From Chthoniobacteraceae bacterium (GTDB taxonomy: Bacteria; Verrucomicrobiota; Verrucomicrobiia; Chthoniobacterales; Chthoniobacteraceae), in the NCBI GenBank assembly GCA_947449735.1, contig CANFTB010000013.1, forward strand, positions 30,355-94,354: a stretch of DNA of 64,000 nt. The letters run 5' to 3'. This document shows, piece by piece, positions 61,101 through 64,000 of the stretch. The position numbers and the translations under genes are program-made. The first letter of the stretch is position 1; each line of letters opens with the position of its first letter. Under the pieces are notes generated by a model. It was not told the origin of the DNA. It worked only from the letters and a program-made list of their open reading frames with translations, and did no database searches.

Positions 61101-64000
61101 AGTCGGAGGCGCTGACGGGATGATCTTTACTCCCTCCGGCAGCCCGAATGCTTCTGTGTCCGGGGGATCGTTGAAAATGCTCGGTGGTTCCGATCTGACC
61201 GCAAGCTACGCAAAGATGCCATCAGGTCTGTTGAACGGCCTGACAGACATGACGGTTGAGGTCTGGGCTTCTCTAGACGTCGTTAGCTTCTACCCACGAA
61301 TCTTTGAGTTTGGAGATGGAGTGGGACCGGGGAGCGAGACCCTGATAGAGTTTGCCACCGGCAATGACACAAATTACCCCTTTTCCGCGATTGCCGACTG
61401 GAACAGTCGCACGGCTCCGGCGGTCGCGACGCCCCTGACCTTGGGCCGGATCTACCACTGGGCTTTCGTGTGGGATTCCGCGGAAAACAAGGCGAAGTTT
61501 TACCGGGATGGCGTGCTGCTGTGTGAAACACCACTGCTCGGGCATCAGCTTTCCGAACGGGCATCGACGGTCTTCTGGCTCGGCAAATCGCATTACAGCA
61601 ACAGCGTCAACACTGCCGCAACCTATGCAGAGGTCAGGCTCTGGAAGAAGGCGCTTTCCGGTGCCGAGCTCGCGGCGAACACCGTGTCCGGCCCGGACGT
61701 GCTGCCATCGGTGTCATTTACGTTGGCTAACGCCCTCAGCGGAGCTGGAGCGTTGCAGAAAACTGGTGCAGCGATTGTGACCCTTTCTGGTTCTAATTCT
61801 TACACCGGCGGTACGACGGTTTCGGCCGGCAGCTTGGCGGTTTCCACCGATGGGACGCTTGGCTCGGGCGCAGTATCCATTTCAAACGCCGCCGCCCTGT
61901 TGTTTGCAAACTCCTCTGATCTGGCTTTCGCAAACGTGATCAGCGGGTCTGGTCAAGTGCTCGCCTCGGGTTCTGGCGCACTCACTTTGTCGGGAGCGAG
62001 CACCTTCACCGGCGGCGTCAAACTGAGCGCTGGTACTTTAGCTCTCGCTAGTACCACGGCCCTCGGCACTGGCACGCTCTTTATCACCGGCGGCGCGCTT
62101 TCCGTTGCAAGCGACCTCACCCTCGCCTCAAACAACCCCGTCACGCTAGGCGGGAACTTCGCCTATCAGGGCGCAGCGAGTCTCTCTCTCGGGACGGGCA
62201 CGGTAACGCTGTCGGTGTCTCCCAACATTAATGTCGTTAACGGCACCCTGAAGTTTTCCGGCAATGTGAGCGGTACGTTCGGTCTGACGAAATCTGGCGA
62301 TGGGACGCTGGTGCTGGCTGGCAGCAATACTTACACAGGCGCGACGACGGTTTCCGCGGGGACGCTGGTATTCTCCGGGGTGAACTCTGTTCCAACAGTC
62401 TCCGCGTTGAGCATCAGTGGCACCGGAGTGATTCGTCTCCAGAGCGGCGCGAAAGTGGGCAACTTGATCGGCTCGACAAATCTCGCGCTCTCCGCGGATG
62501 CCGACACAAATATCGGCAATGGCACGGTGACCACCGGCACGCTGTCAGGCACCCTCTCTGGTGATGGCGGTCTCACCAAATCAGGAACAGGCGCCATCAC
62601 CCTTTCCGGCGCCAACTATTACACCGGCAAGACGGTCATCTCGAGCGGCACGCTCGCGGTCAGTTCGCTCAACAGCGTTCTCAACGGTTCCTCAACCAGC
62701 AGCCTGGGTTCGCCTCTCACTGCCTCCAACGGCACGATCGATCTCGGCAGTCTCACGAACACTGCGACTTTGACCATCGGCGGCAACGGTCTCATCACGG
62801 ACCGCGTCATCAACCTCGCCGGCACTACCGGGGGCGGCCAGATCAACTTGGTGGGCACCGGTACGGTGAAGTTTACGAGCGACCTGACAGCGACCGGCGC
62901 CGGATCCAAGACACTCACGCTGCTTGGATCATCAACGGCATTGGGTGAACTCGCGGGAGGCATCGTGGACAACAGCGCCGCGAACAAGACCTCGCTTGCG
63001 AAGCAGGGGACAGGAACGTGGATCCTCTCCGGTTCGAGCTCTTTCTCCGGCGGCACCAACCTGGGCGGTGGAACCCTCATTCTGAACAACGCGTTCGCGC
63101 TGGGTACCGGATCACTGACGCTCAGCAGCCCGAGCGCCTTCGACAACGCTTCCGGCGCTGCGTTCACGCTGGGATCCAACCCTGTGCAGACTTGGAGTGC
63201 CGACTTTACCTTCCTCGGCTCCAACAACCTGAACCTCGGCTCCGGCGCGGTCACGCTCTCCGCAAGCCGGACAGTGACTGTCAATGCGGGCGTGCTGCAG
63301 GTGGACGGCGTGGTGTCGGGCGCGTTTTCGTTGACCAAGTCCGGCGCCGGTACGTTGGTGCTGAATGGAAACAACACCTTCACTGGCGGGGTGGTGCTGA
63401 CGGGCGGTACGCTGATCTTGAACAAGGCGAGCGGCGGCGGTTCGGGGGCGGTCTCTGCCGGGACCGGCACTACGCTGGCGGTGGGAGGATCGGTCGCCAA
63501 TGGAGACTTCACGTTTGCCTCTGCAATCTCGGGCGCAGGCGCATTGCAGAAGATCGGCGGAAACACTGTTACGCTGAGCGGCGCCAAGACGCAGACCGGG
63601 CTCACGACAGTCAGCGAAGGGACGTTGCGCCTCACCAGCGGTACCGTTGGCGCCGGGACCGTCAATGTCACTTCCCTCGGCGCACTGCAACTGGACGCCG
63701 CAACCGACTTCACCGTAACGAATGTTCTCACCGGTGCGGGTGTGGTGAGCAAATCGGGCGTCGGCAAGCTGGCTCTCTCTGGCGCCAACAGTCTGTCTGG
63801 CAACCTGCTACTCAACGCCGGGACCTTGAGCGTGGGCAACGCATCCGCGCTCGGCACCGCGTCGCTCTCGATCGCTGCCGGCGCGTCCATCGACGCCTCA
63901 ACCGCACTGACGTTGAGTGGTTCCAGCGCACAAATCTGGAACGGCAGCTTCCGCTTCCTCGGGACGGCGTCACTCAACCTGGGAGCCGGTGCAGTGACTC
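40114..64000 (+). CDS. giant secreted autotransporter-associated beta-strand repeat (PATR-like) protein; 3' end beyond the window
   Basis: Frame 1 is open from ATG 40114 (alternative in-frame ATG at 40000) to the window end, at least 7962 codons; every + ORF in the track here is in another frame. Signal peptide MVSHAALSALLTVLLFLSPAASFA. Dozens of units like SGANTYSGGTTLAAGTLALGNAGALGTGTLTISGG, KAGAGTLVLAGSNN. No stop codon seen, so it is missing from the ORF track. Confidence 0.93.
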   Translation, partial: MVSHAALSALLTVLLFLSPAASFAATVTFKTPVTISGDSDVLNIGSTVFAYNFYSSGGSVNGVSFTSSTSTTGAGNLGLALTSGAYSANLSGSGTNFNALSSTYKLLLSGAVYGDAIPASSGLTANYYGAMNNGVAQGGNFGTPILTTTTPQIAFDWGLGGVGGTSYADGASARFTGKFTPNYTETYTFYTQSDDGMRVAVNGVNVVSSGWIDQGGSTYYSGTVNLTAGVPCDISVEYYENSGGAVCKLYWSSPSQTGNVMTLMPSSAFVTAVYPKPMTLTLNGLTVNKAYAVQLWSNDSTGSYNARSNQISGGGTAVSLDVNSQDITGGVGQFTIGSFVANATSQTISVVGAASSGGISTQINAVQLRDITGIWSGAISNVWDSTTTNWSGGQAFNTFAAGTPLTFADVDGTGTAVTNSSPAIQAAGISASGTVTVTSNTVNYTLGTSGGTLGLTGAASLAKSGASTLTLSGTHSFTGGINLTAGTLKTASLGALPNGPVTVGSGARLDLNGFNQTIGLLTDNGSVVNTGAEATLTLTNNIGGAATPAFSGTLNLAFSNRSSASQYVASNLNTLGTLANTGTGTGAVANFSTTGIAGATAGVVVLNGSLGTSVTKLVQDSPTSPLVVNASNSAFTAPIEVRQGALVIGNKNNSLSNVLGSGTLTIGTGTSNAALVFAARYGMASTTGSDGGNYTLVNPIATGGSGTNIIDVTDYGLTLSGTITLGSGLTIATGNGLGSTVNVSGGVGGAGNITVSNSSGSGAGSNGSVVTFDTKPINHIGTVTFNNAAVLGGVAGTGTGTNSITGGIGSNVQAIIQSSATNPLTISGTIDVNPAGLAITSNSAKLITVSSPTTGTGAVTLNLNSTGDITLSSAVLSHAGGIIVNVNGSGTPTVTNLGSYPGPILFGGTSTTALTIASDMSASFPGVTQNRTGSALSLSGAITLNSSGKTFVSNGSQALNLTGAISGAGDLTIKANSTGLLFVDGALNFTGNVINSGSGVTGSLAPITGPATQGTALLTGPIGSGVAKVIQDSATSALVFYAANTSWTGGIEIRQGAVVLSDYETLGVTSTANPSGQGLVTVGTGTADAAFLFGSRFAPKPPTGLAANGGNLVIRNTFAVRGTGTNIIGNSDYSMSLPGAVTLYGGSVTFMNANPNGILGIYETLTVSGGITGTGDVFVTNASGTGATKVVFDTNPINNSGRVTFNSASLLGAPAGTDTTAVNSITGGIGSNVVEIVQASPNNALSISSGSVNVAASGLALTSSGTANMTVSAPTTGSGALTLNISGAGGITLSGALGHTGGIIVNRNGTGSPSIGAFSGNLTINGTGNSAFTIAGALNGSQMTSTSSAPATLSGNWTLPGGGAQISSSSGTLTYSGVISGTGALSISGGVSLSGSNTFTGGVTLTQGTLTLGGASGNELGPVATAGTLTLNGGSVRFGTYTAYALSALTGTADLTLTNNSGAAVTLTVGNARNLSSTYSGAFKGLGSLTKSGTGTFTLQGANNIAGSVLVTAGTLAIVDGGSLSGVSTLAGKTGGTLYIANASVSMGVAGNFGVSYGATGTAYTTIASGGVLNLGNGSGRVFIGGGDSGGPFGTGILSVKDGALVNVVSPGAGSPTDAVYLAGYGGDGTINLDGGTFTSARNFTNGLGTGTFNFNGGILKAGTSSTTFIQNITSSYVKAGGAVIDTNGYDITIPQTFLNSTTSPGGGLTKQGMGSLTLPVANTYTGGTTIAGGTLKVNVATALGTGSLTFVNGVLEDATGTGSPLPSGAAQVWAGSAGFAGTVAMNTGTGGVTIASDTTVDVRISALTVAGNISGAGGLTKIGSGSLTLSGVNTYSGATVVNVGTLVINGASALPAGSALTIAAGATVILQNGADVSSFAGAGSLIYGVGTQITVGAGDTTGTWGTVVSGVPSFNKVGSGIITVTSASAFTGKTSIYSGGLNVSSLNSLSGSSFNWSVFAGSQAVNGTSDGVGSAASFKNPWGMCADASGNLYVVDNAANMVRKITSSGSVSTLAGTGVAGYLDGPAGTAKFSAPTAIAIDPSGNVFVGDNGNRLVRKISVSTGSVTTFAGTYASLPFNSIRGMSADASGNVYVGDAGLAKVFKISPTDSLSASGTLTSFADNVSASLAFVEPMGSVWNSSGTTMYLAEHTTPGRIRRITTSGTLVSGTTYLSGLYYPEFLAINDAGYVYYEDSDNAQSVRRIAPDGTILTIGGNASAYNTASTAGYANGLGSSALFNVPRGIVLDPVSGSLFVAEYNNRVIRKGTPVSFSGSALASSSLGAPVDATSATIDIGSLTSTGSLIVSGSSQGTQRIINLAGTTGGAVLDQSGTGVLLFAGSVTATGAGSKTLWLQGSTAGRAEISGVISNNSATNKTALLKQGTGAWTLSGANTYSGGTTLAQGTLVLGGTSALGTGSLSISAGTTLDAASALIMPALGQVWNGSFTFLGTNSLDLSAGSVSLTANSTVTVNAGSLTAANISGSYALSKAGAGTLLLAGTNTFSGTLNLTAGTLVINGANAMPSTVTLNAAAGTTVVLQNSAPVPAMTGSGTVTYPAGSNAVLGFADASGDSTMVLSGSSSLTKTGTGTVSLTSNSSFTGKTSINSGALSVSTLNKVTGGTASSSLGAPTSAANGTIDLGSLTASGTLIVTGSAQTTDRVVNLAGGLPMVTYISTDFTAAPSGATLSSSAVVSGGECILTPAVSGTYGYLLFNTLPSNPTAFTAQFDYRVNDGSGADGTCFNYGAITAASGDESGMAGATTTGLVITMIEYGTQRVEAKLNGTILQTGYVTLIGAAYKRVVVDISSSNQLTVTVGGTSVINVSLGATYGNADKSAWKFGFASRSGGANNKHSIDNLSVFAPGTGWSGGLAGGGVIDQSGSGALVFSGGVTATAWGAKTLTLQGSTSGTGEISGAIVDSGSGATALSKTGTGKWTLSGANTYSGGTRLSQGTLVLGNASALGTGTLTISSGATLDVSSTLTLPALAQIWNGDFTFLGSNSLLASAGSVSLTANTALTVSGGSLTVANISGSYALSKAGAGTLILSGTNSFTGTMNLTAGTLVIDGSLALPASVTINASGGTTVLLQNNAPLPLLTGAGTISFAAGNPAWVGLSDYSGNSSLVVSGSSSLTKTGSGAVDLTALSAYTGKTWIQSGMLGISSLNVVGGGTSSLGSPTTAANGTIDLGSLSSTGALRLNGGSFSTDRIINLAGTTGGGILDQSGTGTAVFGGAVTSTGAGSKTLTLQGSSTGSAQITGVISNYSATYTTALLKQGTGVWNLSGANTYSGGTTLSAGTLRLGNVSALGTGTLTLSGGALDNSSGADLTLSGNLPVNWSGDFAYLGTNSLKFGSGAVTMTGDRTITVNGATLQFDGSVSGGGALTKAGQGMLSLSSANNFSSVNVTGGTLLLNSGGAAGSGELAVSNGATLRISSATSLQTLSNVLSGQGAVVVSGTAGVKLTASNSYTGGTTVTAGSLLVSSSGGLGTGSVSTSGSATLTFVNSADLALSNQIAGSAQVLASGSGLLTLSGANTFSGGVKLTAGTLKLAGATAIGSGTLSVTGGGLAADSDLILSSNNLIALGGNFAYQGTASLALGTGAVTLSSSPTINVASGTLSIGGNISGASFGLTKTGDGTLILAGSNTYTGATTVSAGVLVFAGANAIPSASAITTTGTGVIRLQGGAKAGSLIGSANLALAADADTTIGTGSVTTGTLSGVLSGDGGLSKSGTGAITLSGLNSYTGKTVISNGTLLVSSLNSVLNGSATSNLGAPLTASNGTIDLGSLTSTATLTIGGNGFTTDRVINLAGTTGGGQINLTGSGTVKFTSDLTATGAGSKTLTLLGSSSAVGEIAGAIVDNSATNKTSLAKQGAGTWILSGSSSFSGGTNLSGGTLILNNAYALGTGSLTMSGTSAFDNTSGAALTLGSNPAQTWGADFTFLGSNKLNLGAGAVSLSANRTVTVNAGVLQVDGVVSGAFSLTKAGAGTLVLNGNNTFTGSLALTGGTLILNKTTSGGGGAIAAGTGTTVSVGDSAVSNVFPSSLTHRWSFAESSGSVLRDSVGTSDGTIVNPGGTQTATLGGGKLVLQGGPRASASYAKMPGGLLQGLKDMTIEVWAAPNVLAGAINSRILLFSDAAGSGNFISITTIGPGTGSAYLYAPNFGITSSPTITSTAGQVYHYVLVWDSAAAQVRYYRDGVLVTSAALGATTLSQLADQMLSFGYSDSGDPTFAADYLEVRLHNRALSASEIAADTLAGAEVFPSSDFTFASALSGAGSLQKIGGNTVTLSGAKTQTGLTTVSEGTLRLTSGTVGAGTVNVTLLGALQLDAATDFSVTNVLTGPGTVRKSGVGKVTLSAANSLSGSLLLNSGTLSIGNASALGSASLAITAGASVDASTAVTLSGSPAQSWNGSFTFLGTASLGMGSGAVTLNATPTITVNAGTLMVGGAISGGYGVTKAGPGTLVLSGSNVYTGPTTVSAGTLVLDGANALPASSALSVASGATLVLQNGAPIPSYTGSGAVTFAPGASVSVGAGDVTQSLSATMSGASTLTKVGAGTITLSGLSSYTGKTWIQQGALWVASLNKVSGGQASSSLGAPTTALNGTIDLGSLTSTGTLVTGGSLAAYESYLTGTPYTLSSNASNPWVLAKDLGQKWTFEAEYLMNANGGGNTLFSYGMYTDGILVRSQTGDGVWVKNTSYGPLDPFGGTTTGGQFVAVKITFDSGTMKVYAAGVLLKTSTGVGVLNPADKTIRLGAAPHGPGEGFDGQVRNIRITFDGPLPVTTTDRVINLAGTTGGGVLDQSGTDLLNYAGGVTATGAGSKILTLQGSTSGTGEISGVISNNSLLNTTALLKQGTGTWTLSGANTYSGGTTLAAGTLALGNAGALGTGTLTISGGFLNNSSGSALTISTVSAQAWTGDFGFLGTNSLTFSSGAIAMSGDRTIVVNASTLEFDGSILGGGALTKAGAGTLVLAGSNNISAVNVTGGTLQLNSGNAAGSGTISTSLGSSVSLAPGSVLPDGLTHRWSFNELAGTSLADSVGSANGAIVTPGGYSSTATLSSGTVTLNGATRAGASYVKLPAGMLSGLTSMTLEVWSSINATASWPYVFAFNDVEDFTTGTEKTLFVNPLMGGSNTQGMLSLRALGLGGAYDGSYNATTVLGQVYHYAIVWDAASTQARIYRDGVLLSTVSVAGHTLSEISSNVFYLGRSPYSWDGPANQSYREVRLYNRALSAAEIAASTAAGSENVFTVPSNLTFLNTFTGAGSLQKTGAGSVSLLSANSYTGGTTISAGSLLVSADGGLGAGSVNLSSGATLAFTNTSAAVFANLISGQGQVAASGTGALTLSGSNAFTGGVKLTSGTLKLASASAIGSGTLSITGGAFAADNDLTLSSNNPIAVGGNFAYQGTASLSLGTGTVTLSVSPNMNVASGTLKFGGNVSGTFGVTKSGDGTLVLAGSNTYTGATTVSAGTLVFAGANSVPTAASITTTGSGVIRLQGGAKALNLIGSANLALAADADATIGTGSVTTGTLSGILSGDGGITKSGTGAITISGLNSYTGKTVISNGTLSVSSLNSVLNGSSTSNLGAPLTASNGTIDLGSLTSTATLTIGGNGLTTDRVINLAGTTGGAQINLVGAGTVKFTSDLTATGAGSKTLTLLGSSTAVGELAGAVVDNSATNKTSLAKQGTGTWILSGSSSFSGGTNLGGGTLILNNASALGTGSVTISGPSAIDNASGAAFTLGSNPAQTWSADFTFLGSNNLNLGSGAVTLSANRTVGVNAGVLQVDGVVSGAFSLTKSGAGTLVLNGNNTFTGGVSLTGGTLILNKASGGGTGAIAAGTGTTLAVGGSVANGDFTFASALSGAGALQKVGGNTVTLSGAKTQTGLTTVSEGTLRLTSGTIGTGTVNVTSLGALQLDAATDFTATNVLTGAGTVTKSGAAKVVLSGANSLSGNLLLNAGTLSVGNASALGTASLSIAAGASIDASTALTLSSSIAQNWNGSFSFLGTASLNMGAGAVTLNATPTVTVTAGTLTVGGAISGNYGVTKSGAGTLVLLGANTYTGATTVSAGTLVLDGVNALPASSALSVAAGATVILQNGAPIPGYTGAGIVTFAPGSSAVVGVGDATQTLQITLTGASTLTKLGSGSITLSNLSTFTGVTAVQEGTLSVASLNKVVSGTASSTLGSPTTALNGTIHLGTLGKTGALLMTGTAQTTDRIINLAGTTGGGVLDQSGTGALVMSGSVTATGAGSKTLTLQGSTSGTGEISGVIANNSPTNTTAVAKRGTGTWTLSGANTYTGGTTVYEGTLLITNANALGTGPITIYPGAVINAVSTSSRVVALDFVDNVSMEALDSTTPKGPLGTKIWNATAAQATGSKTALTDDTGATSTVNVAWTSSNTWRVNGTATTSQDARILLGYLDDSPNTVTITNIPYSTYNLYGIVASDNDLNPYNTMDFKVNNTWVFGGASALSAPAYGSWAAAGSKWIQIDVPSARRGNYWKVSNLSGGTATIAGQVGQGGRGSLAAIMVEGILSVDPLRLAAVSQFWNGDFVYQGTGTFDLTAGSVTLNADTNVTVSTGTLAVTNISGGYALGKKGSGTMILSGTNTYTGATTVSAGTLVIDGANALPATSALSVSPGATVIVQNGAWTPAFTGGGTLSYGTGANALLGMGNGSGDVGAVLSGTSTLTKVGTGEITLSSLSSFTGMTSIQDGVLSVATLNRVVSGTASSSLGAPSSALNGTIQVGSLGQTGALKITGAAQTTDRIINLAGTTGGGVLDRSGSGALVLTGSVTATGVGSKTLTLQGSTSGTGEISGVIANNSATNKTALLKQGTGTWTLSGANTYSGGTTITAGTLALGNAGALGTGTLTISGGFLNNSTGSALTISTSLPQAWTGDFGFLGSNSLTFSAGTIAMSGDRTIVVNASTLEFDGSIMGGGALTKAGAGTLVLAGSNNISSVNVTGGTLQLNSPTAGGTGGLSTAQGTTVTLATQFWVPAGLKNRWSFNEIAGTAFADSVGGADGMIFTPSGSPNASVSGGSLKMLGGSDLTASYAKMPSGLLNGLTDMTVEVWASLDVVSFYPRIFEFGDGVGPGSETLIEFATGNDTNYPFSAIADWNSRTAPAVATPLTLGRIYHWAFVWDSAENKAKFYRDGVLLCETPLLGHQLSERASTVFWLGKSHYSNSVNTAATYAEVRLWKKALSGAELAANTVSGPDVLPSVSFTLANALSGAGALQKTGAAIVTLSGSNSYTGGTTVSAGSLAVSTDGTLGSGAVSISNAAALLFANSSDLAFANVISGSGQVLASGSGALTLSGASTFTGGVKLSAGTLALASTTALGTGTLFITGGALSVASDLTLASNNPVTLGGNFAYQGAASLSLGTGTVTLSVSPNINVVNGTLKFSGNVSGTFGLTKSGDGTLVLAGSNTYTGATTVSAGTLVFSGVNSVPTVSALSISGTGVIRLQSGAKVGNLIGSTNLALSADADTNIGNGTVTTGTLSGTLSGDGGLTKSGTGAITLSGANYYTGKTVISSGTLAVSSLNSVLNGSSTSSLGSPLTASNGTIDLGSLTNTATLTIGGNGLITDRVINLAGTTGGGQINLVGTGTVKFTSDLTATGAGSKTLTLLGSSTALGELAGGIVDNSAANKTSLAKQGTGTWILSGSSSFSGGTNLGGGTLILNNAFALGTGSLTLSSPSAFDNASGAAFTLGSNPVQTWSADFTFLGSNNLNLGSGAVTLSASRTVTVNAGVLQVDGVVSGAFSLTKSGAGTLVLNGNNTFTGGVVLTGGTLILNKASGGGSGAVSAGTGTTLAVGGSVANGDFTFASAISGAGALQKIGGNTVTLSGAKTQTGLTTVSEGTLRLTSGTVGAGTVNVTSLGALQLDAATDFTVTNVLTGAGVVSKSGVGKLALSGANSLSGNLLLNAGTLSVGNASALGTASLSIAAGASIDASTALTLSGSSAQIWNGSFRFLGTASLNLGAGAVT
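40480..40920 (+). other. PA14-like domain within the giant protein
   Basis: LTANYYGAMNNGVAQGG...SARFTGKFTPNYTETYTFYTQSDDGMRVAVNGVNVVSSGWIDQGGSTYYSGTVNLTAGVPCDISVEYYENSGGAVCKLYWSSPSQ. Confidence 0.82.
45979..46911 (+). other. NHL-type beta-propeller domain within the giant protein
   Basis: NWSVFAGSQAVNGTSDGVGSAASFKNPWGMCADASGNLYVVDNAANMVRKI...STLAGTGVAGYLDGPAGTAKFSAPTAIAIDPSGNVFVGDNGNRLVRKI...FNVPRGIVLDPVSGSLFVAEYNNRVIRK. Confidence 0.85.
48109..48710 (+). other. non-repeat concanavalin-like insert domain within the giant protein
   Basis: TYISTDFTAAPSGATLSSSAVVSGGECILTPAVSGTYGYLLFNTLPSNPTAFTAQFDYRVNDGSGADGTCFNYGAI... interrupts the conserved RVxNLAGTTGG-GVLDQSG repeat segment. Fold assignment is inferred from the pattern only. 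Confidence 0.55.
52198..52875 (+). other. LamG-like (concanavalin A-like) domain 1 within the giant protein
   Basis: VFPSSLTHRWSFAESSGSVLRDSVGTSDGTIVNPGG...MTIEVWAAP...YHYVLVWDSAAAQVRYYRDGVLVTS...YLEVRLHNRALSASEIAAD...VFPSSD. Confidence 0.8.
53941..54423 (+). other. LamG-like insert domain (divergent) within the giant protein
   Basis: AYESYLTGTPYTLSSNASNPWVLAKDLGQKWTFEAEYLMNANGGGNTLFSYGMYTDGILVRSQTG...AVKITFDSGTMKVYAAGVLLKTSTG...IRLGAAPHGPGEGFDGQVRNIRITFDG. Confidence 0.6.
55120..55830 (+). other. LamG-like domain 2 within the giant protein
   Basis: LPDGLTHRWSFNELAGTSLADSVGSANGAIVTPGG...MTLEVWSS...YHYAIVWDAASTQARIYRDGVLLSTVSVAGHTLSEISSNVFYLGRSPYSWDGPANQSYREVRLYNRALSAAEIAAS. Confidence 0.8.
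59056..59655 (+). other. non-repeat insert domain within the giant protein (type seen in PVC surface proteins)
   Basis: SRVVALDFVDNVSMEALDSTTPKGPLGTKIWNATAAQATGSKTALTDDTGATSTVNVAWTSSNTWRVNGTATTSQDARILLGYLDDSPNTVTITNIPYSTYNLYGIVASDNDLNPYNTMDFKVN. Confidence 0.55.
60571..64000 (+). repeat. higher-order repeat copy 3 (truncated by the window end)
   Basis: Register of 5883 bp to copy 2 holds at anchors 62164/56281, 62344/56461, 62884/57001, 63484/57601 and 63964/58081. Confidence 0.78.
61030..61710 (+). other. LamG-like domain 3 within the giant protein
   Basis: VPAGLKNRWSFNEIAGTAFADSVGGADGMIFTPSG...MTVEVWASLDV...YHWAFVWDSAENKAKFYRDGVLLCETPLLGHQLSERASTVFWLGKSHYSN...YAEVRLWKKALSGAELAAN. Confidence 0.8.

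Noticed and set aside
62619-63977. Antisense ORF of 452 aa (and similar: 56955..58127 of 390 aa, 57046..58050, 63112..63690, 41442..42128, 43596..44234)
   Set aside because: Mirror image of the GC-rich beta-strand repeat array; composition is V/P/A/S monotone, with no recognisable domain. The + strand frame 1 is continuous and has clear protein motifs.
40114-64000. Possible CRISPR or tandem DNA satellite array
   Set aside because: Periodicities are codon-phased, degenerate at the nucleotide level and encode conserved peptides; not spacer-repeat structure.

Overview
This is a GC-rich bacterial chromosome window. Gene content (PVC-type CxxCH haem-binding dehydrogenase, ThuA-like protein, autotransporter-associated repeat giant) suggests Verrucomicrobiota or a related PVC lineage; that is inference from gene families only. 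Positions 1-40000 are mostly single-copy housekeeping and accessory genes: amidase_2, ACT protein, IMP dehydrogenase, 6-phosphogluconolactonase, SixA, FabG, ActP-like symporter + DUF485, signal peptidase I, ClC channel, PLD-like protein, DUF1015, ParA, RuvC, LipB, ThuA, PVC dehydrogenase, gap-pgk-tpiA, MFS, PEP-hydrolase family, cupin, GntP. The ORF track misses the two largest genes because both run off the window. (1) Positions 1-3881 (-) encode a Pls/PosA-type NRPS-like protein: adenylation + carrier + three TM/hexapeptide modules. (2) Positions ~40114 to beyond 64000 (+) are one uninterrupted reading frame of at least 7962 codons. It encodes a giant secreted protein with an autotransporter-associated beta-strand (PATR-like) repeat array. 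Inserted into the array are a PA14-like domain, an NHL-type beta-propeller, three LamG-like domains and three other non-repeat domains. The array has a higher-order repeat (registers of 5421 bp and 5883 bp). Comparing copies shows that LamG-type cassettes were gained or lost precisely and in frame (702, 675 and 474 bp). This giant modular protein is the most interesting feature. No tRNA, rRNA, CRISPR array or transposon was recognised.
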